Shown: piece after piece, positions 33,474 to 41,346 of the stretch
Layout of the letters: every line of letters begins with the position of its first letter
How positions within the stretch are numbered: the first letter of the stretch is position 1
Assembly: GCA_021777565.1 (NCBI GenBank)
Contig: JAJYDJ010000001.1
Coordinates: 124,001 to 188,000, forward strand
Direction of reading: 5' to 3'
Length of the DNA stretch: 64,000 nucleotides
DNA from: a bacterium
GTDB lineage: Bacteria > Patescibacteria > Microgenomatia > Levybacterales > UBA12049
Notes under the pieces: generated by a model
Told to the model about the DNA's origin: nothing
Database searches by the model: none
Seen by the model: only the letters and a program-made list of their open reading frames with translations
Made by a program: the position numbers and the translations under genes

Positions 33474-34373
33474 TTATTCTTCGTCAGTGGCTTCGTGAAT
33501 TTCTTCTGTCTGGAGAGTTTGTGTGACGTCATCAAGCGCTCCATCCATAAGGACGGGAAGGTTATGCCAGGATTTGCCAATACGATGGTCTGTCAATCTA
33601 TCTTGTGGGAAGTTATAGGTTCTGATCTTCTCGGCGCGCATGCCACGACCAACCTGGGTTGATTTGAGTGATCCGACTTCTTCAGTACGTTTGGCGAGTT
33701 CTGCTTCCCAAACTTTTGCGCGCAACAGCTCCATTGCGATTTCACGGTTTTGTAGCTGTGAACGTTCAGTACGGCAGACGACGACAGTACCCGTTGGGAT
33801 GTATTTGAGTCTGACCGCACTAGAAACTTTGTTAACATTCTGGCCACCATGTCCACCTCCGCGGAATGCCTCAAATTCGATGTCCTCAGGGTTAATATGA
33901 AAGTCAAAGTCTTCAAGTTCTGGAAGTACCGAGATAGTTGCGGTAGAGGTGTGAACGCGGCCCTTTTTCTCAGTGAGCGGAATACGCTGTACACGGTGAA
34001 CCCCAGCCTCGTATTTAAAAATACCAAATGCATTATGCCCAGAAATTTTGATAACCATTTCATCCAGAAGCTCTACTTTATACCCCAGCCTCGCAGCATA
34101 CCGGGTATACATGCGCAGAAGCTCATCGCCCCAGAGTTTGGCCTCGTCGCCTCCAGCAGCCCCTTGGACCTCCAAAATGACGTTACGATCATCATAGGAT
34201 TCTTCCTCAGGCTCACTGGCACGAATGCTTTCTTCAAGTTGGGCTTTTTCTTCCTCAAGTTGGGCAATCTCTGCAGTAGCCATCTCAGCCATCTCAGGAT
34301 CCTCAAGGAGGGCTCTCGTCTGAGCAATCCTCTCATCTAGCTGTTCAATTTGTGTATAGCGATAGTCGTGCAT
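33474..34373 (-). CDS. prfA: Peptide chain release factor 1, short form
   Basis: A 299-residue class I release factor (RF1 usually has about 360). The codon-recognition tripeptide region reads VQRIPLTEKKGR, the PxT type of RF1 (UAA/UAG), not the SPF of RF2. The GGQ loop is RGGGHGGQNVNK, followed by SAVRLKYIPTGTVV and ERSQLQNR, and the C-terminal RTYNFPQDRLTDHRI. Domain 1 is shortened by about 50-60 residues at the N-terminus. No better upstream start was found. Convergent with the HtrA gene, two bases apart. RF2 must be encoded elsewhere, because TGA stops are used. Confidence 0.9.
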   Translation of the reverse strand: MHDYRYTQIEQLDERIAQTRALLEDPEMAEMATAEIAQLEEEKAQLEESIRASEPEEESYDDRNVILEVQGAAGGDEAKLWGDELLRMYTRYAARLGYKVELLDEMVIKISGHNAFGIFKYEAGVHRVQRIPLTEKKGRVHTSTATISVLPELEDFDFHINPEDIEFEAFRGGGHGGQNVNKVSSAVRLKYIPTGTVVVCRTERSQLQNREIAMELLRAKVWEAELAKRTEEVGSLKSTQVGRGMRAEKIRTYNFPQDRLTDHRIGKSWHNLPVLMDGALDDVTQTLQTEEIHEATDEE

Positions 34374-34443
34374 ATTAGGGTGTGCGTATCACTGAGTAGG
34401 GAAGCGAAGAATCCTTCGGTTCTACCTCAGGATAACACGTGAG

Positions 34444-34743
34444 CTATTTTAATGCAGCAAGCATTTCAGCGAGAGACTTAGGAGCCTGATTTCTCTGTTT
34501 CTCTTCTTCTTTCTTAGCAGCCACTGTTACCTTGAACTTTGAGGCTACATCACGCTTCTTGTTGAACTTATCAATCTTGTTGGCAGTGTCTACAAAACGC
34601 TGTGCACCAGTATAGAACGGGTGGCATTTCTGGCACAGTTCAACGTGGATATTTTGTCTGGTTGAACCAAAATGATAGGTTGCGCCACAGGCACAAGTCA
34701 CTTTTGTTTCTCCAAAGTATTCTGGGTGAATAGTCTTTTTCAT
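34444..34743 (-). CDS. rpmE: 50S ribosomal protein L31
   Basis: A 99-residue L31 of the zinc-binding type: CACGATYHFGST and ELCQKCHPFYTG supply CxC and CxxC. A charged C-terminal tail of about 35 residues (AAKKEEEKQRNQ) extends beyond the typical 70-residue protein. Promoter: TTGTAC, 17-base spacer, TATACT, then six bases to the ATG, a clean leaderless start. An imperfect hairpin without a T-run lies between rpmE and prfA, which may be cotranscribed. Confidence 0.93.
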   Translation of the reverse strand: MKKTIHPEYFGETKVTCACGATYHFGSTRQNIHVELCQKCHPFYTGAQRFVDTANKIDKFNKKRDVASKFKVTVAAKKEEEKQRNQAPKSLAEMLAALK

Positions 34744-34785
34744 AGGAGTAGTATAGCAAGAAATGGCACTAAGTACAAGCTCAGA

Positions 34786-35697
34786 TCAGATGGATAGGAG
34801 GAGTTTTTGGATCGGATGGTAGTGAAGCCTGCCCTCAGCGATAAATATGCCTAAAAACACCATCGTACTGCCTGCCAGGAAGAGAAAAGAGGGGTACTCA
34901 TGCAGGAGTGGGGCTGCGACCAGAAGCGTGATAACAGGGTCCATATAGGTAAAAATGCCTATTTCGTAGGCATTGGCATACTTGAGTGCCCAGAAATAGA
35001 GGTAGTAGGCGAGAGCTGAGGCTAGAAGGATCCCAAAAGCTAATCCTATAGCAGCCTGTATACCGAAATGAGGCAAAAAGCCAACAGTTCGTATATCCTG
35101 CCACAAAAGAGGTGTAAAACAGATGCCTGAGATAAAAAATGACCAGAAAGTGACGGCAGGGACGCTAATGCGTTTCATGAGTGGTTTAGTAATCAGCGTG
35201 CCGATGACGCTGACAAGTGTTGCCACCAAGAGCAGAAGATTGCCGGTGAGGGAAGACCCTTGGGCGCCATGGGTCAAAAGAGGCTGGATGACAATAATAC
35301 AGATCCCTAAAAAGGCAAGAAAATTGCCAAAAAGTGCCTTGCGGGAGGGCGTCTCATGCAGGAAAAACACTGCCCCCAACATCAGAAAAAGGGGACCGCT
35401 ACTTCCAATAATTGGACCGTTAATACTGGCAGTTTTAGAAAGTGCAAGAACGCCAATGTAAAAGTTCGCCGTGATGCCGATCAGCACCGCGATGGTGTTG
35501 ATCCAGAAGTCATGAGTGCGCATCGTAAGTTTTTTGGGGAACAAGAAAAAAAGAAATATGGCAGGAATCATCATTCGTAGGAATAGGAATGTCCCAAATG
35601 GTACGAACTGAATAGTCCATTTAATCATCGGGGTAGAGATGCCCCAGATAATGTTGGCAATGATGAGCGCGAGGATAGCTTTTTGTGATTTGGACAT
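34786..35697 (-). CDS. EamA/DMT-family transporter
   Basis: A 303-residue membrane protein with ten predicted helices in two homologous EamA halves (IIANIIWGISTPMIKW and the second-half start LLLVATLVSVIGTLITKPLM). This drug/metabolite transporter superfamily exports or imports small metabolites; the substrate is not predictable. It follows hisS by 30 bases on the same strand and is probably cotranscribed. Confidence 0.85.
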   Translation of the reverse strand: MSKSQKAILALIIANIIWGISTPMIKWTIQFVPFGTFLFLRMMIPAIFLFFLFPKKLTMRTHDFWINTIAVLIGITANFYIGVLALSKTASINGPIIGSSGPLFLMLGAVFFLHETPSRKALFGNFLAFLGICIIVIQPLLTHGAQGSSLTGNLLLLVATLVSVIGTLITKPLMKRISVPAVTFWSFFISGICFTPLLWQDIRTVGFLPHFGIQAAIGLAFGILLASALAYYLYFWALKYANAYEIGIFTYMDPVITLLVAAPLLHEYPSFLFLAGSTMVFLGIFIAEGRLHYHPIQKLLLSI

Positions 35698-35727
35698 ACT
35701 GGCAGTCTTAGGTTTGATGTAAGGCTA

Positions 35728-36999
35728 TTATTTAGTTTGGAGTAAGCGCAGGAGTTCGTCAATGGTGTACTGTGTCTGTGTCCTGTTCTGTAAATCTTTG
35801 AGCGTAACTTTTTTCTCTTTTGCTTCATCAGGCCCAATGATGATGACGTAGGGGATATTTTTACTGTCAGCATACTTGAGCTGCTTCTCAAGTTTTATTC
35901 CTGGCTCAACCCACAATTCGGTCCTGATGCCAACGCTTCGAAGCGTATTGGCAATTTCCAGAGATACTTCTTTGGTACTCTCGTCAAAAATAGTAACCAG
36001 TGCCACTGCACTTTGGGGGCGGATATCAGGAAGCTTATTAAATTGTTTGAGTACTTCCATGATTGGCATATCGCCAGGCGCCATGCCTACTCCTGGGATT
36101 CTGTCTCCACCAATAGTAGCCGTAAGATTGTCAAAACGTCCGCCACCAAAGAGTGATCGTTTTAGTCCGCCTGTTTTGTCCCACGCTTCAAAGACAGTTC
36201 GAGTGTAGTAATCAAACCCGCGTGCGATGATAGGGTCATAGACGATATAGTCGCGAATTCCTTCGTATTTATCCAGTGCGGCAAAAACCTTCGAAAGCCA
36301 TGGCGCCTTAGTGACATCGGTGTCTTTGAAAAAGGCATTCAATTTTTCCACTTGTTCATCACTGAGTCCTTGCTCAAAAAGCATTTCATCAAATTCTTCT
36401 TGTGACACTTTTTCTTTGCGATCGATAATGCGAAGCAGTGGCATGTATTTATCTTTCTCAATACCAAGGGAGGTAATAAAGCCTTCAAAATAAGACCGGT
36501 CATTGACACGAATGATGACCTCATCAGGAGTGAGTCCAATTTCTTTGAAAAAGGTTCCGGCAATAGCAAGAATTTCTGCGTCAGCCTCGGGCGTTTCAGG
36601 GCCAAGAACATTAATCTCCCATTGGAAGAACTCTCTCCCACGCCCTTTTTGTGGCTTCTCATATCTCCACCCACGTCCAAACATGAACCAGCGTATTGGC
36701 TGGATCAATTGTTGGGATTTTTGTGCAACCAGTCGGGCAAACGTTGGGGTCAATTCTGGACGAAGTACGAGCGTTCTGTCGTCCCTATCTTTGAGGGTGA
36801 ACACTTGCTCAGCAAGGATTTCTTCACTGGTTTTGTCAGCGTAGAGCGTGATGTATTCAATCTCTGGCCCATCGTATTCCTGATAGCCAAAAAGTGCTGA
36901 GACTTTGCGCATTTTTTGATAAAGCCAGTCACGCAATACAAAGTCCTCAGGATAGAAATCCCGAGTTCCCGTTACATTTTGTACAAGTGTCTTATTCAT
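35728..36999 (-). CDS. hisS: Histidyl-tRNA synthetase
   Basis: A 423-residue class II synthetase. Motif 2 is FMFGRGWRYEKPQKGRGREFFQ, the histidine loop is RGFDYYTRTVFE, and motif 3 is FGGGRFDNL; the anticodon-binding domain occupies about 330-423. It charges tRNA-His; a tRNA-His gene lies at 55082. Upstream are a leader peptide with three His codons and a terminator (37016-37141), so expression should rise when charged tRNA-His is short. TATAAT six bases before the ATG could give a second, leaderless promoter, but no -35 fits it. Confidence 0.95.
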   Translation of the reverse strand: MNKTLVQNVTGTRDFYPEDFVLRDWLYQKMRKVSALFGYQEYDGPEIEYITLYADKTSEEILAEQVFTLKDRDDRTLVLRPELTPTFARLVAQKSQQLIQPIRWFMFGRGWRYEKPQKGRGREFFQWEINVLGPETPEADAEILAIAGTFFKEIGLTPDEVIIRVNDRSYFEGFITSLGIEKDKYMPLLRIIDRKEKVSQEEFDEMLFEQGLSDEQVEKLNAFFKDTDVTKAPWLSKVFAALDKYEGIRDYIVYDPIIARGFDYYTRTVFEAWDKTGGLKRSLFGGGRFDNLTATIGGDRIPGVGMAPGDMPIMEVLKQFNKLPDIRPQSAVALVTIFDESTKEVSLEIANTLRSVGIRTELWVEPGIKLEKQLKYADSKNIPYVIIIGPDEAKEKKVTLKDLQNRTQTQYTIDELLRLLQTK

Positions 37000-37015
37000 A
37001 GGTCAATTATATACT

Positions 37016-37036
37016 AAAAAATCCCCTTGCGGGGAT
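37016..37036 (-). terminator. hisS attenuator terminator (regions 3:4)
   Basis: On the minus strand ATCCCC-GCAA-GGGGAT forms a six-bp hairpin with a four-base loop followed by TTTTTT, just before the hisS start region. Confidence 0.85.
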
Positions 37037-37064
37037 CAATCTTGGCACAGACCATCACCCCACG

Positions 37065-37106
37065 TTATGCGGCTGAGTGATGTGTATGTGTGCAAGTACG
37101 TTGCAT
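37065..37106 (-). CDS. His-rich leader peptide of the hisS attenuator
   Basis: A 13-codon frame, MQRTCTHTHHSAA then TAA, with His at positions 7, 9 and 10. The ATG lies exactly six bases after TATACT, so the leader peptide itself should be translated from a leaderless message. It is too short for ordinary gene calling. Its role is to let ribosome stalling at His codons report charged tRNA-His levels. Confidence 0.75.
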   Translation of the reverse strand: MQRTCTHTHHSAA

Positions 37107-37142
37107 AAGCTGAGTATAGGATTTTTGGGTAGGGAAGTCAAA

Positions 37143-38156
37143 TTACTTGACTGATTCGGTGTGCATGAGGTGCTTCCAGAGCCTGTGGGCGACCACGACC
37201 AAGATACCAAGGACTGGGATAGCCAGAAGTGCCCCGATATTGCCTGCGAGCTTGAAACCAACCACGAATGAAAGGAGGACGATGATTGGGTGCAGATTAA
37301 ATGCGTTACCTAAAAGTTTTGGACCAATAACGTTAAAGATAATTTGTTCGGCAATCAACAGAAGCAACAAGACTGGGATAATGACACTGGATGCAAAAAG
37401 CAGACAGACGACAACTGGTGGGATCAGGGCAAGTGCCGGGCCAAGCAGTGGAACGATGGTAAGAAGTCCTGCCACAATGGCTGCAGTGAGGGCAAATTCT
37501 ACATGGAAAATCATTAACACGATCCACGTGGTGACACCTGAAAGGACTCCAAACACCAGCTGTACTCTAAGGAATGAGGCGAAGGTGCTCTCAATAACAT
37601 CCTGTACCAGGCGCATTTCTTTGTGCCAGGAAGTTGGCGCAAGGTTATATAACTCACGAAGAATGGTTTCTTTATCAACGATCAGATAGAAACTAATAAT
37701 AATCGTCAAGATAAAGTAGAGGAGGAAGTTGGCTACTGATGGAATGACCACAAGTGAGTTTGAAATATTCCCAGTAACAAAATCTAAGAGTTTATTTGAG
37801 AATGTTGATGATGCCGCGGACCCTACGTATTTTGGTAAGAACGTGACAATTGCTTCAACTTGAGAAGTGATCGTTGGAATGAAATAGATGATAAAGGTGG
37901 TGATGATCCCAATAAATATCAAGTAGACAATAGTTGCGGCAAATATTTTTTTGATGTGAAGCATGCGAGTGAGATAGTCAACCGGTGGCTCCAAAATAAA
38001 ACTAATAAGCCAAGCAGAAATCATGATGATAAATACATCAGAGAAATTGCCTAAAAATGCCCATACATTTTGGAAAAGATACAGACCAACGGCCAGGATA
38101 AGAAGGGTTACCAGAAGCTTTGTTGAGCTTACTTGCTGTTTGATTGCATCCATCAT
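37143..38156 (-). CDS. AI-2E family transporter (PerM-like)
   Basis: A 337-residue membrane protein with eight predicted helices and the family pattern: an N-terminal helix pair, a soluble segment around residues 150-190 (WHKEMRLVQDVIESTFASFLRVQ) and PLLGPALALIPPVVVCLL then GPKLLGNAFNLHPIIVLLS near the C-terminus. Members include quorum-signal exporters and Na+/H+ antiporters, so the substrate is open. TACAAT exactly six bases before the ATG at 38156 indicates a leaderless start. The hisS attenuator promoter begins right after its stop. Confidence 0.85.
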   Translation of the reverse strand: MMDAIKQQVSSTKLLVTLLILAVGLYLFQNVWAFLGNFSDVFIIMISAWLISFILEPPVDYLTRMLHIKKIFAATIVYLIFIGIITTFIIYFIPTITSQVEAIVTFLPKYVGSAASSTFSNKLLDFVTGNISNSLVVIPSVANFLLYFILTIIISFYLIVDKETILRELYNLAPTSWHKEMRLVQDVIESTFASFLRVQLVFGVLSGVTTWIVLMIFHVEFALTAAIVAGLLTIVPLLGPALALIPPVVVCLLFASSVIIPVLLLLLIAEQIIFNVIGPKLLGNAFNLHPIIVLLSFVVGFKLAGNIGALLAIPVLGILVVVAHRLWKHLMHTESVK

Positions 38157-38198
38157 AACTTGATTGTAGCAACTGTGTGAGTAATCTACAACACAATA

Positions 38199-38945
38199 TT
38201 ATTTTGCAGCACTGGAAGCAGCTTGAGTGGCGCCAAGTTCTTGTAAAATCCCTTGGTTGATGACTGGATTTATTGGCAGGTCAGTAAATTCTATGACGCG
38301 AAGTGCATTGATATTCCCATTGGATTCAGGCATACCAATAACACTCACACGCTTGCCAACAACAAGTTTGGAAAAGCCAGCTTTGGCAATATTGGTACTT
38401 TGGCTGTAGGTAGAGGTTTTGGTGGTATTTTGTATATCTACGGTCACTTTTTTATTGGCATTGGTAACAATCACCATTTGATAATTCTTCTTGTCTATTG
38501 AACCGATGGCACCAGTTAAGAACTGGGGAAGATTCATGACATCCACAAAACGACCTAACATACGCTGAGAGTCTTTGTTATACAGTCCCAAAATACCCAA
38601 TGTTGCCCCTTTTTGGATATCAGAGATGCCAAAGTTATTACTTTTGGGAGAAGAGAATTTTGTAAGTTCATCAACGTCGACATAGCGTGTGTTCCCAGCG
38701 AGATCGGTCAGTGTAAGTTGGGTGTCACTTGTATCGGTGACTGTTCCGATAAATCCACGTTTCTCAACCAGCTTGAGCTCAGCGACTTTGGAGGCGATGC
38801 GTGACTTGAGTGCGTCAATCTCAGGATTGAGTGTTGGGGTAGCTGACGTACTCGCCGCTGCTGGCGTAATCGTAGGTGTAGGGGCCGCCGCGTAGACGGT
38901 GGTATGCATAAAGAGTGCAAGTAATGTTGTGATGATTTGTATCAT
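38199..38945 (-). CDS. Secreted protein with DUF5666-like repeats
   Basis: A 248-residue exported protein: signal peptide at residues 1-19 (TTLLALFMHTTVYAAA), a Thr/Pro/Ala linker, a short helix (EIDALKSRIASKVAEL), then two or three beta modules of similar build (GFIGTVTDTSDTQLTLTD; GAIGSIDKKNYQMVIVT; GKRVSVIGMPESNGNINALRV). The pattern resembles DUF5666-type OB-like repeats. Function is unknown. It follows the Ig-like gene by three bases and forms an operon with it. Confidence 0.6.
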   Translation of the reverse strand: MIQIITTLLALFMHTTVYAAAPTPTITPAAASTSATPTLNPEIDALKSRIASKVAELKLVEKRGFIGTVTDTSDTQLTLTDLAGNTRYVDVDELTKFSSPKSNNFGISDIQKGATLGILGLYNKDSQRMLGRFVDVMNLPQFLTGAIGSIDKKNYQMVIVTNANKKVTVDIQNTTKTSTYSQSTNIAKAGFSKLVVGKRVSVIGMPESNGNINALRVIEFTDLPINPVINQGILQELGATQAASSAAK

Positions 38946-38948
38946 AGG

Positions 38949-39374
38949 TTAAAAATCCTCAGTACTTGAGGTAACGGTAAAGGTTTTCTGTGATTCCTGG
39001 CCATCAGGTGCGATAGCAGTAATGGTAATAAGATTTTCGCCACTTTGCAGTACTGTCGTGAGTGAATAGGTTCCTGCAGAGGTTGGTGTTACCACTTGGT
39101 CATCGGTTGCCGTTGTCAACTCGAGTGTTGCATCGGGAACCGTTTTACCGGTGATAGTAAGGCTTCGTGAGGTAATGACACTTTCATCAGCGGGACTATC
39201 CACACTTAATTGGACGGCATTGGATGGGGTTGGGGTAGGATTGGTAATTGAAATGGTCGGTATTTTGTTCTGAGGGATAGCCCTGACTATCTGGTACACA
39301 AAAAATGCTGCACCTGCCACAAATAGCCCAATGGAGATTGCAATAAAAGACAAAATGACTTTTTCTAGCTTCAT
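38949..39374 (-). CDS. Membrane-anchored Ig-like domain protein
   Basis: A 141-residue protein: a membrane helix at about residues 5-27, a Thr/Pro linker, and one bacterial Ig-like domain (VDSPADESVITSRSLTITGKTVPDATLEL to TFTVTSSTEDF) of the kind found in envelope adhesins. The frame is open to 39419, but TTGACA (39419-39414), a 17-base spacer and TATGAT (39396-39391) put the message start downstream of the earlier ATGs, so the start MKLEKVIL at 39374 with AAAGG in front is chosen. It is first in an operon with the DUF5666-like gene. Confidence 0.65.
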   Translation of the reverse strand: MKLEKVILSFIAISIGLFVAGAAFFVYQIVRAIPQNKIPTISITNPTPTPSNAVQLSVDSPADESVITSRSLTITGKTVPDATLELTTATDDQVVTPTSAGTYSLTTVLQSGENLITITAIAPDGQESQKTFTVTSSTEDF

Positions 39375-39448
39375 AGCCTTTGGTGGGTCAATCATAGTGT
39401 ATCGCATACTTCTTGTCAATGAAACCCAGGGTATGATAGGATGGGTTC

Positions 39449-39949
39449 ATGGAAATAATCTTCGTGAGTGAAAAAGCACTTCGTCTAAAAAGTAAAACAG
39501 CTACCTTTGGGATTTTTGGGAGAGATGAAAAAGAGAAAACAGTACTTGATGCTATCTTCTCATTTGGCCAGGCAACATTGGATGGTGAGACAGTCATTTT
39601 TACTGGCCCAGGAGAATATGAGGTAAAAGGAGTAAAAATAACTGGGGAAGGCAAAGATATACTTCGTGGATTCTCTGGAAGAATTGAGAATATGCAAGTG
39701 TTTATCGGTCAAGCAAGTACCCTTGGTGATCCTAAAGATCTTCCAGAGGCTGATGTTGCCATCATTCGGGCAGATGTCTCTATGGAGTTAAAGCCTATTG
39801 CCAATCTCGGAGCACACTTGGTAGTTCTGTCAGGTCCTGAAGCTTTAAAAATTGCACAGCAATTACAACCTGATATCCAGGAGGTATCAAAGGTTGCCAT
39901 TATTAAAGATAAACTTGCTGAAGATATGCAAGTTGTTGTATTAGGATAA
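39449..39949 (+). CDS. Metallo-beta-lactamase-fold-like protein without metal ligands
   Basis: A 166-residue protein. The stretch VIFTGPGEYEVKGVKITGEG matches the 'gpGEYev.Gv' strand of UlaG-type MBL-fold proteins, and DVAIIRADVSMELKPIANLGAHLVVLSGPEALK matches their C-terminal half, but no HxHxDH motif is present. It is therefore probably a non-catalytic or very short family member. TATGAT at 39432-39437 lies eleven bases before the ATG. Divergent from the Ig-like operon. Function is unknown. Confidence 0.5.
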   Translation: MEIIFVSEKALRLKSKTATFGIFGRDEKEKTVLDAIFSFGQATLDGETVIFTGPGEYEVKGVKITGEGKDILRGFSGRIENMQVFIGQASTLGDPKDLPEADVAIIRADVSMELKPIANLGAHLVVLSGPEALKIAQQLQPDIQEVSKVAIIKDKLAEDMQVVVLG

Positions 39950-40011
39950 CGCTAATCTGATCCCCTCTGTTCTCTTGTTTTTCTTGTGTTATTTGTCATA
40001 TCTTTAATGGT

Positions 40012-41346
40012 ATGAAGACCCGTATCCCACCACATAATGAAGAAGCCGAAAAAAGTGTCCTCGGTGCAATCCTGCTGGACAAGGAAGCCATCAATACCGT
40101 CTCAGGCATTCTCAATGCGACTGATTTTTACAACCCTCATCATGAAACACTGTATGGTGCCATGATGACACTTTTTGAAGAGCGAGAACCAATTGATGTC
40201 GTGACACTCTCGACATTTCTCAAGAAGAAAAAGCAGTATGAACAAGTTGGGGGCGCACGATATTTGGCAGAGCTTGCCGAAGGAGTCCCAACCGCAGCCA
40301 ATGTCGAGACCTATGCCCACCTGATTAAAGAATCCGCAACCAAACGGGGCCTCATCCACATGGCAGCTAACGTGTCTGATCTGTGTTTTGATGAGGATAA
40401 AAGTATTAATGATATTTTGGATACTGCCGAAAGTACCGTTTTTTCTATTGCTCAGGGCAATATCGCTGGAGGATTCGTCTCCATCAGAGATTCGCTGGCA
40501 GAAAGTTTTGAGCGTATCGATACGCTCCATAAAACAGGGGATGGCATGCGAGGGGTTCCGACTGGATTTACGGATCTGGATAAAACACTCTCTGGTCTGC
40601 AGCCAAGCAATCTTCTCATCCTTGCAGCCCGACCAGGTGTAGGGAAGACGGGGTTTGCGCTGAATATGGCCCAAAATATTGCACTGCAGACCAAACGAGC
40701 TGTCGGGTTTTTCTCTCTGGAAATGAGTAAAGAAGAATTGGTCGACCGTATGTTAACGGGCCAGGCCAATATCGACGCATGGAGACTCAAGACGGGGAGA
40801 CTGACTGAGGATGATTGGGAACGAGTGAGTCAGGCGATGGGGGAGCTTGCTGATGCAAAATTGTTTATTGATGATACACCGGGTATTACGATCAACGAAA
40901 TGAGAACTAAAGCCAGAAGACTCCATTTGGAGCATAACGTGTCACTGTTTGTTGTTGACTATTTGCAGCTGATGAATCCTGGGAAAAAGGTAGAAAATCG
41001 TGTGCAAGAAGTCTCTCTTATTTCAAAGTTTTTGAAAAATCTTGCTCGTGAGCTCAAAGTACCCGTGCTTGCGCTTTCACAGCTCAATCGTTCTGTTGAG
41101 CATCGTGATAAGAATAGACCTGTACTTGCTGATCTTCGTGAATCAGGAACCATCGAGCAGGACGCTGACGTTGTCATGTTCTTGTATCGCCCTGATGAAG
41201 AAGAACAGATCAACAGTAATGTGAAAAACTATAAATTAATGATTGCAAAACATCGTAATGGCGCGATGGGGGAGATAGATCTTATCTTCAGAGGGGATCG
41301 TGTCAAATTCTTCAGTGTTGATAAAGTTCCCGGAGAAACCTCATAG
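40012..41346 (+). CDS. dnaB: Replicative DNA helicase DnaB
   Basis: A 444-residue hexameric helicase that unwinds DNA at the fork. The N-terminal domain (IPPHNEEAEKSVLGAILLD) is followed by the RecA-like motor: Walker A ARPGVGKTGFALNMA near residue 205, FFSLEMSKEELVDRM, the Walker B region LFVVDYLQLM near 320, and LADLRESGTIEQDADVVMFLYR near 375. It is intact, of normal length, and has no intein. CATATC nine bases before the ATG may be the -10. Its TAG stop overlaps the TGA of the convergent metallopeptidase gene. Confidence 0.95.
   Translation: MKTRIPPHNEEAEKSVLGAILLDKEAINTVSGILNATDFYNPHHETLYGAMMTLFEEREPIDVVTLSTFLKKKKQYEQVGGARYLAELAEGVPTAANVETYAHLIKESATKRGLIHMAANVSDLCFDEDKSINDILDTAESTVFSIAQGNIAGGFVSIRDSLAESFERIDTLHKTGDGMRGVPTGFTDLDKTLSGLQPSNLLILAARPGVGKTGFALNMAQNIALQTKRAVGFFSLEMSKEELVDRMLTGQANIDAWRLKTGRLTEDDWERVSQAMGELADAKLFIDDTPGITINEMRTKARRLHLEHNVSLFVVDYLQLMNPGKKVENRVQEVSLISKFLKNLARELKVPVLALSQLNRSVEHRDKNRPVLADLRESGTIEQDADVVMFLYRPDEEEQINSNVKNYKLMIAKHRNGAMGEIDLIFRGDRVKFFSVDKVPGETS

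Larger units (their letters stand above)
37016..37141 (-). promoter_or_regulatory. Histidine-dependent transcription attenuator of hisS
   Basis: Read on the minus strand: TTGACT (37141-37136), 17-base spacer, TATACT (37118-37113), then a short peptide frame with three His codons. Region 1, the His codons (CATCAC with flanking GCACA), can pair with region 2 (GTGATG and TGTGC). Region 2 also holds GTGGGG (37063-37058), which can pair with CCCCGC (37034-37029) as an antiterminator. The CCCCGC/GGGGAT side otherwise forms the terminator. The peptide stop codon lies one base before GTGGGG, so a ribosome finishing the peptide would mask region 2 and permit termination. This is the textbook amino-acid attenuator layout. 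Confidence 0.8.

Noticed and set aside
37016..37141. T-box riboswitch or free small RNA before hisS
   Set aside because: There is no T-box sequence (GGTGGNACCGCG) or long stem I, and the region is too short; the His-codon frame and mutually exclusive helices explain it better as a peptide attenuator. A stable small RNA could still be its terminated product.
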